A DNA stretch of 64,000 nt from Guadua angustifolia (taxonomy: Eukaryota; Streptophyta; Magnoliopsida; Poales; Poaceae): contig CM070515.1 in assembly GCA_036346375.1 (NCBI GenBank), forward strand, positions 17,754,423-17,818,422, given 5' to 3'. Under the pieces are notes generated by a model. It ran no database searches. It had not been told where the DNA came from and saw only the letters and a list, made by a program, of their open reading frames with translations. The stretch's first letter is position 1. The number at the start of each line of letters is the position of its first letter. Shown here in pieces: positions 1 through 12,879 of the stretch. Made by a program: the position numbers and the translations under genes.

Positions 1-1
1 A

Positions 2-860
2 TGGATATTCAAGAAGAAGAGGAGACCTGATGGTACTATTGAAAAGTACAAGGCCCGCTTAGTGGCTAAGGGTTTCACTCAGAAAGAGGGTGAAGACTAC
101 TTTGATACTTATTCCCCAGTGGCCAGATTACCTACTATCCGTGTGCTTATAGCAGTGGCTGCGGCATGTAATCTCCTAGTCCATCAAATGGACGTAAAGA
201 CCGCTTTTCTTAATGGAGAGCTGGATGAGGAGATATATATGCAGCAGCCAGACGGATTTGTGGTAAAGGGACAGGAGAATAAGGTTTGTCGCTTGGTTAA
301 GTCTTTGTATGGTCTTAAGCAGGCCCCCAAGCAGTGGCATGAGAAATTTGATAACACATTGACATCTGTTGGGTTTTGTGTGAACGAAGCAGACAGATGC
401 GTGTATTATCGGTTTAGAGGGGGCCGAGGTGTCATTCTATGTCTTTATGTAGATGACATACTAATACTTGGGACCGACTTAGATGTTATCAATGAGACGA
501 AAGAATTTCTCTCCTCAAACTTTGAAATGAAGGATCTAGGAGAAGCAGATGTTATTCTTAACATCAAGCTTATTAAGGGTCAGAATGGGATCACGCTTTC
601 GCAGTCCCATTATGTGGAGAAGATCCTAACCCGCTTCGGGCATATGGATTCTAAACCTGCCTCCACGCCCTATGATCCGAATATGAGGCTTTGCAAGCAC
701 ACTGGTGAAGGTGTTAATCAACACCTGTATTCACAAGTAATTGGATCCTTGATGTATCTCTGTAGCGCTACTAGACCTGATATCTCATATGCAGTATGCA
801 GATTAAGCCGTTACACGGCTAATCCGGGAGATGATCACTGGGTAGCACTACATAGGCTCT
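2..860 (+). pseudogene. Ty1/copia reverse transcriptase fragment
   Basis: The frame is already open at the left edge (second base), and the first ATG in it is at 62. It encodes the copia RT block: a TAFLNGELDEEIYM stretch, then SLYGLKQAPKQW, then the catalytic LYVDDILILG box, then SLMYLCSATRPDISYAV. This enzyme copies retrotransposon RNA into DNA. The RT homology runs to about HWVALHRL and then breaks abruptly near 857-860, continuing as unrelated residues to a stop at 881-883. RNase H, polypurine tract and 3' LTR are not recognisable downstream. The RT block itself has no stop or frameshift, so truncation looks more recent than general decay. The rest of the polyprotein lies outside the window to the left. 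Confidence 0.93.
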
Positions 861-2300
861 GCAGTCCCACTTCATCACCATAGCCTCAACTACCTCGATC
901 CAAGCCATCTTCCCTAGTCCATCAAGGTTCCCTCGCAGTATGCCAGCCGACACCGATCACTGTTCCCTCAGCACGGCACTTCCCTCACGAGCGTAGCCGA
1001 CGCCACCTCCCCATCTCTGCGCACCAGCCGATGGCCGCACGGCATCCCCGGCCACAATACCAGCCTCAGTCGCTCTCAGTCAGTAGCTCACACGGTGCCT
1101 CTGCCACAGTAGCTCGTCGACGTGGCGTGTCGCACCGTCAGCCCGGCTCCGCATCCGACCGTAGGCCTCCACGCGACAGGAGCGAGATAGAATGCGGTCA
1201 TGCTGACGTGAGGATCTGAGCGAGGTCCCGGCCGAGTCGCAGTCTCGGTCGCTGGGTCCGCTGGTCTGTCTGATCTGGCATGGTCCTATGGGCCTGACCG
1301 AATGTCCTGCCGATGTCCTATCGCTGTCCTCGGCTTGTGTCCCGTCGGTCGCTCCTGGGCTTCGGCCATGGTCCGCTGGTCTCCTCCTTGGAGGATGTGC
1401 TCAGGTGTGTGGACGGGCTCTGTGCTTGGCTAGGCTCATTGGCTTGTCGGCTGGATCTCTTTCGTAGCTCCTGAACATATGTTCGTGCTGTTGCTCTATG
1501 GTCCACTTGCTTCACTCGTGCTTCGTCTCGTGGAGGACATGGCGATCTTTCGACTGCTTGTAGCTCCACCAGTTTCTATGGCTGCATCATTCTCTCTCGG
1601 TGCTGTCCGATGCTTCGGCGCGTAGTCTGTGTAGGGCTTGCCGTTGTTGGTGTGTCATCTAGATCTTTTAGTGTCTGTTTTACATGCGTTCGTGATGATA
1701 TTTGTGCATTCGTCTGGATCTGTCAAGATTATTTTCGCTTGCTTCGAATATGTATTGAGATATCTTTTCTTTGCAAATTTCATGTTTTATTTCGACTTGT
1801 TCTTTGATAATGGTTGATTAGTTCTTTCTGCTTGGTTTAGTGCAGTTATACCGATTGGTTGTCATGATTGCATATAGCATTTGCATGTCTTGCAATTTAC
1901 TTATGATTGGAACTTTATCTTCTTATGAATTGATTGTATGTTGCACTAAGAATTGTATTATGTTATTTGTTGAGATTGTCTCAAGTTTTAAGCATTGTAT
2001 TTTATCAATCTTGATCGTATGCTGATTTGTCAGAAATCTTATTTAGTAATGTATCATTCAGCATCTAATATTTAGTTATTCTATTTTTGACCAATTTATT
2101 GCTAATAGAGAATTTTTGACATTTCTGGAGCCATTATTAGCAGCTTGAAGTTGCAATTATTCTGTTTCGTGATTATGGACATCCGTTTTGGATGTAGACT
2201 GTTTTAGCAAATTTGCTATACTGTGGTATATTTGCTGAAATTGATCTTAAGATTTTATGACAATAATGCTCAAGTAGTGAGAAGACAAATTTTTGTCAGA
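861..2300. other. Unassigned sequence after the copia break
   Basis: No gene is supported here. The first 350 bases are C-rich on the + strand, then the sequence becomes G/T-rich and, beyond about 1600, strongly T-rich, like a plant intron or an LTR interior. Short open frames exist at 1031-1219 (+) and 1318-1569 (-) but show no recognisable motif. It may be the remains of an element that truncated the copia sequence, but I find no terminal repeat to prove it. Confidence 0.3.
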
Positions 2301-5300
2301 TAACTAAAGTGAGTTGATTACTCAATAGAGACGCGATCGTGAGATGAAGTCTTGAGATCAGCCGCTAGATGGAACGCATTATGATCAGGTCGGATTTGAC
2401 ATAGCAACTAGGTACATGGCAAGCTTGTAAGTTCTACGCTGACTTAGAGCTGAATGTGATCAGTAATCAGAAGCTGCCTTAGAAGCACTGTAGAGCCAGG
2501 CATTGATGAGAAGCAGACCTTAGGATCCAGTATTGGAGACAATAGTCTTAGCCTCGATGGAGGCTAAGCTAGACTGTGCAGAATGTAGGTCGTTTGTGCG
2601 AGATAGCTGTGCAGCTGGTCTGCTGATGTTAATCATGGAGACGTCGACTGGCTAATGGCCATGTGGCCCCTTGCGATCAGCGACTGTCCGCTTTGATAGG
2701 AGTGATCGAGTTGAGGCAACTGGGGTCGAGGTAACTCGTGCCTTCTTGCATCTAGCTCTTGGAATGTACACTAAGAAGGACGCAGCGAGTCTGACGCAGC
2801 GTTGCATGATGCAGATGCAAAGTGTCTATGTTGGCCTACTTGAAGTTTGGGATGGTTGAGTATGAGGCAGTCATCTTCTTGAGGCAAGATTAATCAGGTT
2901 GCCTTCTCATGATGTTGATGCACGTGGGATTGCTAGTAAGTAGTTTGCATTCTGTGGTTCACTGAAGTATTCATAGTTAGCGCAACGATCTATGAAGATC
3001 AGATGCAAGGTCAAGCTTTGATTGAAGACTTCTACAGGTAGCTCAAGTATGCATGACTTGTTGAAGGCATTTAAGTAGAAGCGGATTTATTGTCATCTGG
3101 AGAGATAGACTTCCTGAAGTTAATAAGCAAGACGTATCATTTAAGTGCTATAGGCAGTATGAGCATCGACATATGGATATGCCATAACTAGGTGCCAATT
3201 AAACTTGTGTTCTTAGCAATAGTTGTATATTGTAAGTGAGTCTCTCATGCATAACTATGTACATCTTAATGAGCAAAAGGCTAATCATGTAAGGTTGAAT
3301 CTTAGCTTATGGGCTAATCTAGAGTAACTCTAAATAGAGAGCCAACTAGCAGTTAGACTTAATGCGTAAAGCTAGAGCGAAAATGCATACTCTAAGGCAT
3401 ACATAGACATCATTAGTATGCATTATAGCAAGGACGTATGTGACATTATCTATATGAGAACAAGTGGAGTTAAAGATATGAAGGAATCTCTGTATGATTT
3501 ACTCACTAATGGACATGAATATCGATGACACAATATTCGACTAAGGTCCATAGAGAATGACCTAACTACACTGAGACGTTGAAGTAGGTAGACAAGTCTA
3601 TGTCATGCTGAGAGTGGACATCTAGAAATCTGTACTATAGGTCTTGAGCAGTTTACGAATCTAGCATGAGAATTACCCATCTAATGGTAAGTCAGTAAGC
3701 TCGAACCGTGATCAAGTAATGTGACTGAGATAATGCGATGAGCTCTAGTATCCATTGAGGATGCGACTCAGCACTGTAAATGCTGACTATGGATAGCGAC
3801 ATAGTATACGGCTTCCAATATGGAGTGAGATATCGTATAGAGTCAGGATAACGCCCTAGGTAGATCACGTAAGCGTGATATGATGAGTATAAGCAGTAAG
3901 TGACAGTTGCGAATATGTCTATGAGAATAATGCCTAACTTATCATGGAATCAGAAAGCGGAGTATCGTAATTGACAATCTAATGCCAGAGCTAGGTACAC
4001 CTCTTAGGAGACGATGTATGTGGAGTCACCTGAGCAATGATACTATGATCCAATTAGAAGTTGATTTGAATTATCTCCATTAATAGGTAGCTTCAGAGAA
4101 GTGATACGATACATATAAGTTGCAAAGGGATTCTCGTGATCAATGGTGGTGAATAGCGTAACTGTAGTCTAGAGATCTAAGCTCCGTTATGAGAGTCATG
4201 ATGTTATTGAGTGACATATCGAACGTTGTAGATGTAATAGGTGGATAGTTCTATGAAGTGAGATTACAAGGGATCACCAGAGGTTAACTGTGAGTTGATA
4301 TGGACTTAATGGCTAGAAATAGAGTCTAGAGGATCATTATCTTGAACATTGACGAACGGTATTGATCACTAGATTATCTATGATATTAGCTACGTTTAAT
4401 GTTGAAAGCAGATCGTATTCTAGAGTATAAGCGTAGAAGTGTTATGCTACGCACTTTGATGTAGATAGAACTGTATCATTCCTGAATCACAAGTATGAGC
4501 GTAATAGACGACATCTAGTAGAGGCTATATAGGGACTAATGATCATGTAGAATCGAACCGATGCTTGATAAGTAGGTAGCTAGCAAGTCTATGAAGGTAC
4601 TAGTAAGTCGTTCTGAGTGCAGATCGTAAGTTAGGTTATCCGTACCATAGGCTAAGGGCCCAACTATCTGCAATGTGACCGTAAAGTCTGGATCTCAACT
4701 TGGATTAGGCTAGCATATGCAGTATTATGTCTGATGTAATCAATGGTAAGGCTTGCTTTAGCCAATAGTTGGATGAGATCTGGACATATATGATTGACGC
4801 TGTAGGCATTAAGAGACTAGGTCAGGCTTATAGATGGTAAGCTCGCAATGGCCAACTCGATTCAAAGCGACCGATGAGCTAGCGATAGAGCCTATCAAGG
4901 GATATGGTTAGGATCTCGGTACGGAGATTCTCAATGGTCTGAGACCTCGTGCAAGCTTATTCATTGAGCAACCATAGGAGTCTATCGTTCTGGATACACT
5001 GCATATGGTAAGGCATTAATGGTCAATATGCTGCGATGAGGACTCTATGGTGTTTTTGAGACTCATGTGTGTACGTCAGCATGGTACGTCGCTCATCGCG
5101 ATTCCTACGGTAGGTACAGGTCTTCAATGGATTCTTAAATGAGCTAATCTCGAACTCCTTTCCTGCGACACGGAGATTGGTCCTGCATGCGGTGCTCGTG
5201 ATCAAGTACGATCTGCTGAGCCTACTATCGAAGTGTTCTTCTGATATTGGGCGACTCATCTGAGATATGTCCATAGAGAGGCTATCGATATCTAGGCGAG

Positions 5301-5330
5301 ACTTGCTGCAACCTGTCAATCATTGATATG
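2301..5330. other. Stop-dense tract without homopolymers
   Basis: About 3 kb of purine-leaning sequence with G exceeding C on the + strand. By eye there is no homopolymer run of five or more between about 2341 and 5040. No open frame of 60 codons or more appears on either strand between about 2860 and 5022. Short words such as TAG, ATAG, GATC and CTATG recur, but I see no clean tandem period. It matches no element I recognise. Confidence 0.35.
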
Positions 5331-6750
5331 TGCTTACTGGTTCGCTTGGTATTATATCTGAATTGCTTCTGATTATTAGGTACATGGCGCTATGACGATG
5401 TGGATCTGTGACTAAGTTGTGCTAGTATGTCTATTGAAGCTTCTCTGCGATTTCAGGGTCTAACGTTAGTGATGCAACTGAAAGCTTGTCTATGTGCATG
5501 TGTAACTAACGATGTCTCGATCTTTGACTAACGTAATCGTCTCTGAAATTGTCGGCTTTGTTTTGTGGTATTAGCTATGCTGAGAATGTACAGGAGTGTG
5601 ATCTGAATTGGTTGTTGTCCTATGATCGATGATGATTATCTGCTTCGAATCTTTGCGACTTTGTGAGTATGCTCATTGGCAATCTTGTTCTTTCATGATA
5701 GTTCACATTTACTGTGCTATGTATGCGATTATTTCTGGAGCTTCTGTGTCTATAGCTTGTCAGATTGTCGCTAGTTTTGCTTTCTTCAGCTGATATGCGT
5801 CGTTACAGATAGTCTTGTGATGCCTCAGTCTGTCAGGCATTCTGTAGTCACTGTTGCATTGTATTAATACTTTAGTTTGGTCTTTGTTTTTCTTTGTGAA
5901 AATTGATATGCTATCCAGAGAATAGTTCTTTTCATGTGACTTGATTCTTTGTTATCATCTGGTCTATTCGGAACTTATTTCTTTCTCGACTTGGCATTCT
6001 TGTCGTGAGGCAATTAGTCGACATTCTATTGTCCAATAGCTTTACTTCCATAATTGAGTATTAGTGAGTCAATTTTCTTAAAAACAATGTTGAATTGAAT
6101 TGAGTCACTAATTTGATTGTCATATCCTGTGATATATTGCTGAACTTTGATGTTGGAGGGCTTTTTTGAAGCAACCCATCAAGGTTTTTAATTCTGAGAG
6201 CAAAAGTTGCTTAATCAGCTATGAGCAGTATGCTGGTTTGTTTAGTTTTTCTATTATCCATGCTAGATGCTATGCTTATATGTGATCAGATCATGAATAA
6301 CTTTGCTTACAAACCTGTTCCTGTTGAAGTCATGATTTTATCATATGTTTCTAGCATATTGGATAATTTGTTCATAGTTATTTTTGTATTCTGTTCATGT
6401 TTCATTGTGCTCAAACTGCTATATATTCAACACCTCCTTCGGTCTCCGTTGTTTCCTGTGGGAAGCTCTACGCCTTGATTTGGTAGAGTTGTTCGTAGTG
6501 AAACGATTAAGTGAAGCCCTGACTAGATCTGTTGCTTCGGTTGGTACTATGGCTGGTGAAATTTGTGTGGTTTTTTGAGTTTTTTTTGTTGGTAGCTGAT
6601 CAGGATCAGAGCAGCGAGCATGTTTAGGCGACATTGCTGTTTGGATCTGGCTATGGTGGTGATTGATTGTGGTGACTTCGCTAGTTTTCTTTCCATGTTT
6701 GAGAACTTGTATAATCCATTGAGGAAATTCCTCCTACTGAGTACTGACAC
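5331..6750. other. T-rich unassigned tract
   Basis: The + strand is strongly T-rich with scattered G. Open frames at 6221-6478 and 6547-6759 are short and without recognisable motifs. The boundary with the preceding stop-dense tract is a composition change and not a repeat edge. No promoter, splice pattern or terminal repeat could be assigned. Confidence 0.3.
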
Positions 6751-6764
6751 ATCTTGCAATTCGG

Positions 6765-6927
6765 TTTACCTAAAAACCGAATAAATCGAACCGAATTTAT
6801 TTGATTTATTCGGTTTTGGTTTTTGAATTTGTTCGATTCCGTTTACAGTTTCCAAATACTGATATTTTTTTGAAACTGAAAAAACTGAACAAAAAAACAA
6901 ATTGAAAAAACCGAACACCCACCCCTA
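6765..6927. mobile_element. hAT-like terminus (AAACCG-rich)
   Basis: The tract repeats AAACCG/CGGTTT words and ends in CCGAACACCCACCCCTA. Read from the other strand it begins TAGGGGTGGG, which resembles the TAGGGGTG termini of the two bounded hAT elements later in this window. No matching left terminus was found, so this is probably one end of a truncated element. Confidence 0.4.
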
Positions 6928-7006
6928 TGTTCGTGCAATCATGCGCTACCTTTTCTTTTGCTCTCCTGTCTTGTGCTCTGCTGTCTTGTGGAACTCGGCT
7001 AGCTAA

Positions 7007-7281
7007 GGGGCTGTTTGGTTGCCGTCTCACGCAAGTCTGGCCGCGGGAACCTACATCGTCCCAGTCTGGCTCTGGGAAAACGGTCATGGAGTTCGTTTTC
7101 CACGAGCCTGACTGCGAGTGCTTTGTACATCGTGCTGGTCTGGCTCCACACCACGTGCAGACAACCAAACAGCCATCTTGCATACGTGGGTGCAGGCTCA
7201 CGTGACACAACGAGCAACCAAACGTTGGTTCCCTGGCTCCCGCGAGTATGGCTGCGTGGAACCAGACAACCAAACAGCCTC
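7007..7281. mobile_element. PIF/Harbinger Tourist-like MITE, TSD TAA
   Basis: A 275-bp element begins GGGGCTGTTTGGTTG and ends CAACCAAACAGCCTC, so the termini are inverted repeats with one mismatch in 15. It is flanked on both sides by TAA (7004-7006 and 7282-7284), the target duplication expected for PIF/Harbinger MITEs. The interior is GC-rich with scattered CTGGCTC and CCAAACAGCC words. Open frames crossing it on both strands are by-products of this structure. Confidence 0.85.
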
Positions 7282-7284
7282 TAA

Positions 7285-7617
7285 CTGACTAATTAAGCAC
7301 AAAAACAGTCGAATGTTGAAACTTAAGACCAATTAGCGCGAAGAGAGCTGATACGTGAGGCCATTTGCCGTTGACAATTAACGAACCAAGCAGGTTAAAG
7401 TTTACTCAAATATCTAAATATGGGTCCAAATCTTATAAAACTCGGACTTATATGCCTATACGAAACCACTCTATATACATATAAATTAAACAAAATAGTA
7501 AATTTATCTCCGTGATTTTTTTTCTCATTCGTAAGTTTTTCATATTAAATTAATGTTTCTTTTACGTCTCTAACCCTAATAAGTGATATCAGAACTTAGA
7601 ATTTAAGATCTAAGCCG
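7285..7617. other. AT-rich spacer with PBS-like site
   Basis: No gene is seen. At about 7585-7600 the motif TGATATCAGAACTTAGA resembles the initiator-tRNA primer-binding site TGGTATCAGAGC with two substitutions. The preceding AT-rich 250 bp could therefore be the tail of an old LTR, but no partner LTR was found. Confidence 0.3.
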
Positions 7618-7689
7618 TTGCCTCGGAAAGGAGGAGACTGTAAATCAGCGCTGTCGCCGTACACCACGGCGACGGTCCGAGGCACCCAC

Positions 7690-7906
7690 CAGTTCCACAT
7701 CGTCGGCTTCCACACCATCCTCGTGTTGGTCCTCGTCCGCGTGCGTGGTGTTCCAGACATGGGTGCTCAAGAAGAAAGGCCAGGTCGTCGTCCCCATGTT
7801 CTGCCCCACGCAGACCGTCGGCTCCGCTATCTTCTCGGTCATCTTCCTCGGGAGAGTTGTCAAACCAGGAAAGTTCAGTTCTAGTAACTGGATTGATTAT
7901 GCAGGC
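7690..7906 (+). pseudogene. WAT1-related / EamA transporter-like exon fragment
   Basis: In the frame ending at TGA 7907-7909 the translation contains VVFQTWVLKKKG, then VPMFCPTQTVGSA, then FSVIFLGRVV. This follows the pattern of plant WAT1-related (nodulin MtN21/EamA) transporters, where a W-x2-KKKGP motif precedes a membrane helix with MFxPxQTV. These proteins are multi-span membrane carriers. Only a single short piece is present: no start, no further helices, and the frame runs into AT-rich non-coding DNA. The GC content jumps above both flanks, as for a transplanted exon. The PBS-like site just upstream would fit carriage by an LTR element, but that is inference. Confidence 0.45.
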
Positions 7907-7909
7907 TGA

Positions 7910-8985
7910 TCAGATTGAACAGTTATTAATCCATGTTCATCGAACCTGTTGTCATCGCCGCCAACGACATCAATGCCTACGCATGCATGCTTAGCTTGGT
8001 TGCAAACTTGCAACCTAACGAGATGCAAAGGTACGATTCGTAAAAAAATAGAAATAATATATTAGGAGAATCAGAAATATCAACTTGGCGAATTAAACTC
8101 GTCTTGATTTTGTTCCACGACTCGACTTTATATTAAACGTTAATCAACGCTCAACCTCGACGATTGTTCCTGCACCAAAAGTTCGCCTCGCCTACACTAT
8201 CGCCCTCGCCGTCCGGCGCCATGCCTAGACACTATTTTACACTATCTCCGTCGATAATCTTCTGCAACAGTCGATCATCGTATTGCTTCTGTTGGAGGTA
8301 GATTTCATTCAAATCAAGCTGTTGTGTCTATTATTAGCGACATACATGCGGGATTAATCATTGATAATTTCTTTGACAATTCGTAGTTTACTATGGGTAA
8401 TTGCGGTAAGGTACGCACATGTAAAGTCTAAGGTGGAGTTGCAGTTTTGGATCACTTGCGCGATTATTATAAAAGCATTGGCAACATTAATTCTCATAAT
8501 TTGATGACATCTTAGTGGTAGCTAGCATCATACACTTCGGAATTATATTATTTAAAAGTAAAGGTTTTACTCTAATATCAGTTTGAGATGAAAGATTAAA
8601 GTGCAAAAAGAACTTTGCTTTTACGTAGATACTACAACGTTGTCCAGTTGACATAGCTCAATATGAGAGGTTTGCTGTAATTTATACTTTTATTGACAAC
8701 ACGGGAGTTCCTTTCATTTAAACAGTTTTACAAGAGCAATTTTAAACATATCATATAATTTAATTACCTTTGAAGTCAGCAGTTTGAAGTACGTGAAAGT
8801 CATATATGCAAGTTGCTCTTCAATGAGCACTATTTGCCGAATTTTGTGTTCCAGGTAGAGCATATGAAATGTACAAAATATAATATCAGTTTTTTGCTAT
8901 CTATTAAGAGCCACAGGTAATATTTTAGTTTACAAGAATCATTTAGATTAGATTGTTTCTGACGATGATTGAAAGTCTATCACTT
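7910..8985. other. Intergenic, nothing recognised
   Basis: AT-rich sequence with no open frame of note, no terminal repeats and no recognisable gene. The first 70 bases continue directly from the transporter-like fragment. Confidence 0.5.
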
Positions 8986-8989
8986 ATTT

Positions 8990-9540
8990 AGGCTCTCTAT
9001 GATTTGTGACTAGGGCTTACAATACATAAAGCTCATAATATATAGAATAAAGTCCATCCTTATCCGAGCGGTTAAGTTCCCGACCAATTCAGTCAAGGCA
9101 GTCAATAAATTTTGGTTCACATTGGTCATCCTGACCAGTGAAATAGTCATCCCAACTGGTGAACTGATCGGGTATGAGCAGTTATTCCCACATATGTATT
9201 TGTGACAGTTATCTGACTGGTGTACATAACTACTTGAAAGTTAACTATAAAAAAGGCACCATTTGATGAGAAAACACTTCTCGATTACATGACGTCTCTA
9301 TGGAGATCAGCTGCCACATCTTCAACCGATATAAATAGAGGGTCAATCCATGCTGTTGGAAGGATCCAGGAGACATCTAACTCACTACTAGAATAAGCAA
9401 TAGACATCTGAGAGTATTCATTATGTAATTTGTATACTCTACAGAGGTGCTTGGCTAATAAAGAAGCAATCTCCGCATATTATTTTTCCCATCTTGTTTA
9501 ATAAGGACACACAATCATATTTTTTATAAGCTCGATTAAG
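8990..9540 (+). repeat. Probable gypsy 5' LTR
   Basis: This stretch sits directly upstream of gypsy gag-pol remnants. It carries an LTR-type promoter: a TATA-like GATATAAATAGAG at about 9328, and an AATAAAG poly(A)-type signal about 130 bp later (9459). It is followed by CAGTTAGCGCTAGAAG, a primer-binding-site-like segment, near 9560. Exact ends are not defined because the partner LTR is missing. Confidence 0.5.
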
Positions 9541-9599
9541 GATCCTAGGTCTTGGACATCGACAGTTAGCGCTAGAAGGGCCTTTCAATAATCAAAGTA

Positions 9600-12500
9600 A
9601 AGAAATCATTTGTGATGGATGAAGAAAATTGGTTCGATTTAACCAACTATGCTAATCTCGACAGAGACGATAGTCAAATGGAAGAAGATTGTAAGTATGA
9701 TTTATATTCCGAGTATGTTTTTAAAGAAAAATTGAAAAAGATTCAAATGGAGGTTTAAGTGGAAGAACAATTACCTAAAGAATAAAAAGGTAAATCCTTA
9801 GTCATTCCTCGGGTGGGTTTAGAGAAAGATGTTCGTGAAGTATATTCTATGGAGATTGATAATGAACATGTGTCAAAAGACAGTAATAATCTCTTAAAAA
9901 GTTCAGCCTCGAAAGATTGTCTCTAAGGCCCATATTATACCTCATCATTAGATGAAGATGAGGGACTGACACCTTCTGTCTACTTTGGTTTCTGTACTTA
10001 TGCGAGAAATAGGAACAGTGAGTGGAACACGAAGCTCAGGATAGAGCCAAAAAAGCCGCTCAAAATGAATATGAGCAACTTATGGTGAAAAAGCAAAAAT
10101 CTGTTATCGAGACCAAACACCTGTACTATAGAGATCAACCTAGCGCCTCACGGAGATTTGACGCCTCTAGAGGTCAACCTCGTCAAGCTTTTCTAATTAC
10201 ACCACCACTTCTGAAGACAGGAGTAAGAGATTTAAATCTTACTCTAAATGGTTCGCAAGAGGCTACTCCCATCGAAAGGATTTGTATTTTATTAAGTGCA
10301 ATTCTTAATCGTCCAACGAAAGGAGAAAATGTACTTAATACAACAATTATAAAATCCCTTGCGGTTGATTTACAATAAGTTGTAGATTTATAATAAGCTA
10401 CAAATGAAGTGCAAGTTAGGCCTTTATCCACATGTCTCAAACTGATTCTCACGTGGAGAGGTCTTCATCTAGTCAGTGCTAGCAAAGTATTTGCCACTAG
10501 CAAAGAGATGAGCCACGTCGGAGAAGTATTTTTGAACGCCTCACCCCAGGTGAAGTTCCTAATCGTGGTCGGCGACGACCTTGTTCTCCTAAATATATAG
10601 ACCAAGTTTCTAACATATGATCATGTTCTGATCTTTATATAGAATGCAAGGCTTTCTCTCCTAGGCTTTGAAATGTTACCTGGCTCGAAAAATTCTAGTC
10701 AGAGTCTTTGGAGAGTTCGGCGAACTCAAAATCAATCAGAATTCTTACAAGTTTATACCACAACCATCGAGGCTACTATAGGTGATGAAAAGGTAATGGC
10801 CAACTACCTCCCCACTGTTTTAAAAGGATCAGCACGAACTTAGTTGTTTAATTAGCCAGGGTTCTATCTTTGGTTGGGAAAATTTACACCATGTGATTTT
10901 AAATAATTTTAAAAGTTGCTATGCCAAGCATGGTAAAGAGGATGATTTATATCTTTTCGCCAAACTTCTGGTCAAAATTTACGTCTGTTCATCAAAAGGT
11001 TTATAGAAGCTTGCAATACTATTCCAAATATATCTGATGATTTTATAATTCATGCATTTAAATAGATTGTTCATTATAAATGATTTACAAAAGACCTTAA
11101 TATTCATCCACCCTACACCATACTAGAATTGTTTGATATGGCAGATCGGTATTCGGATGCACATGAGGCTATTGAATGGAACTGTATAGTCAACAAGGGC
11201 CATATTTTGCCACAACCTAGCCTGCTAGAGTCAGAAGACAAGAAGTCTAAAAAGACCTCCAAATCCAAATACCGTAAGGTGAAGAATAATAAAAAGAACA
11301 AAAATAACGCTCAACGAGAAGTCACGAGCGTCTCGAAATGACCAACATATTCTAAGGGGAAGGCACCATGGAAGAAAGCAGCTGGTCAACAGAACAACCA
11401 GGCTATTTCTAGAAAATTTGGAATGACCAGTGGTAATGGTCGCTGGTGCCCATTGCACAAGATATCAGGGAATGACCTGCGAAATTATCATATTTGACAA
11501 AGATGCATGAAAAACGTTTACTCTTGTAAGAGTCCTATGCCAACCTTACTAGAAGGGCAAAACAATAAGGATGCAGCTAGTGATAAAAGACATAGGCTAT
11601 CAGAAGGCCGATAATCATGTCAATGTTATATTTAGAGGATCATCTACATATTCTTCAAAGAGATAGTTCAAAACTACTTAGAGTGAGAACAATAATATTG
11701 ACAGCCGAATAGGAAGGTCTGAATATCCCAATTGGTCGGACGTTGCCCACACCTTCAATAAATAAGGATATCCAAACGATATGTCGATTCACCAAAAACT
11801 TCCATTAGTGGTTTCTCCTACAATTAGCAATTGTAAAGTTCAAAGAGTTTTGGTTGATAGAGGTAGTTCTCTGGATTTACTTTTTATTCACATATTGGAT
11901 GAAATGAAAATTCCCTATCCTAATATTAGACCTATCACAAATCTATTTTCGGGATCATGCCTGGTCCATCTGTAACTCCGGTGGGACAGATAATGTTACT
12001 TGTCAACTTTGGAGATGCTGATAATTTCACAACAGAAATAATATCATTTAAAGTTGTGATTTTGAATTAGCATATAATGCTATTTTGGATAGGTTTTCAT
12101 TAACAAAATTTATGGAAGATACTCATCACGTTTACCAGAGCATAAAAATACCTAGTCCAAAAGGTATGATTAGTGTACAAAGTAACCACGTTACTGCGCT
12201 TAATTATGACTATAAATTGCTTGAGATTGTTAATCAATTACCACTAAGCGATACTAATGATGCAGGAAAGTATTGTAAGATTGAAGAGTCTAACAAGACA
12301 CAGAGACTAAAAGTAACTCTTCAGCCCAACGAATAAGTAAAAAAATTTCTATTGATGTTGCCAACTAGTCAAAAGCTATTTGGATAGGATCAGCAATGCA
12401 TGCCAAATAGGAAGACACGCTCATTGCTTTTCTCTGGGCTAACGCAAATGTATTTGCGTGAAAACTATCCGACATGTTTAAGGTCCCAAGGGATGTAATA

Positions 12501-12850
12501 GAGCACAGGTTAGCCATATGACCTGACATACGACCAGTGAAATAGAAGCTACAACGATTCGCTTCTGATCGACAAGAAGCCATCCGATAAGAGTTGGATA
12601 AACTCTTGGAAGCTAGTTTCATTCGCCAAGTTGGTCATCCTGATTGGCTTGCGAATCTGGTTATGGTCAAGAAAACAAACGGTAAGTGGTGCATGTGCGT
12701 TGATTTTATCAGTTTAAATAAAGCTTGTCCAAAAGATAATTTTCTTTTGCCCCAAATTGACCAACTTGTGGACTCAACAACGAGTTGTGAATTGATGAGT
12801 TTTCTAGATGCATATTCAGGTTATCATTCAAATAATCTTTTCATTTAGTC
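9600..12850 (+). pseudogene. Decayed Ty3/gypsy gag-pol
   Basis: Pieces occur in the expected gypsy order. A lysine-rich gag tail lies at about 11129-11341 and 11350-11500. A protease piece at 11781-11975 reads VLVDRGSS, where the usual second residue after Asp is Gly. A linker segment is at 12085-12336. The start of reverse transcriptase at 12594-12848 has WLANLVMVKK, NKACPKDNF and ELMSFLDAYSGYH. Stops and frameshifts separate all pieces, so no protein can be made. The RT is lost before its YxDD catalytic box: homology ends at about 12830, where TCATTCAAATAA occurs twice at the break. The strand agrees with the upstream LTR. Confidence 0.85.
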
Positions 12851-12879
12851 ATTCAAATAAGTCATACATGTTGCTTGAA

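Noticed and set aside
1479..6935. TGTTCGTG at 1480 and after the hAT-like end at 6928 as a target duplication
   Set aside because: The left copy is not followed by any TAGGGGTG-type terminus, so the match is most likely chance.
6806..7284. Overlapping open frames on both strands near 7 kb
   Set aside because: They result from the GC-rich Tourist-like MITE and cross its boundaries.
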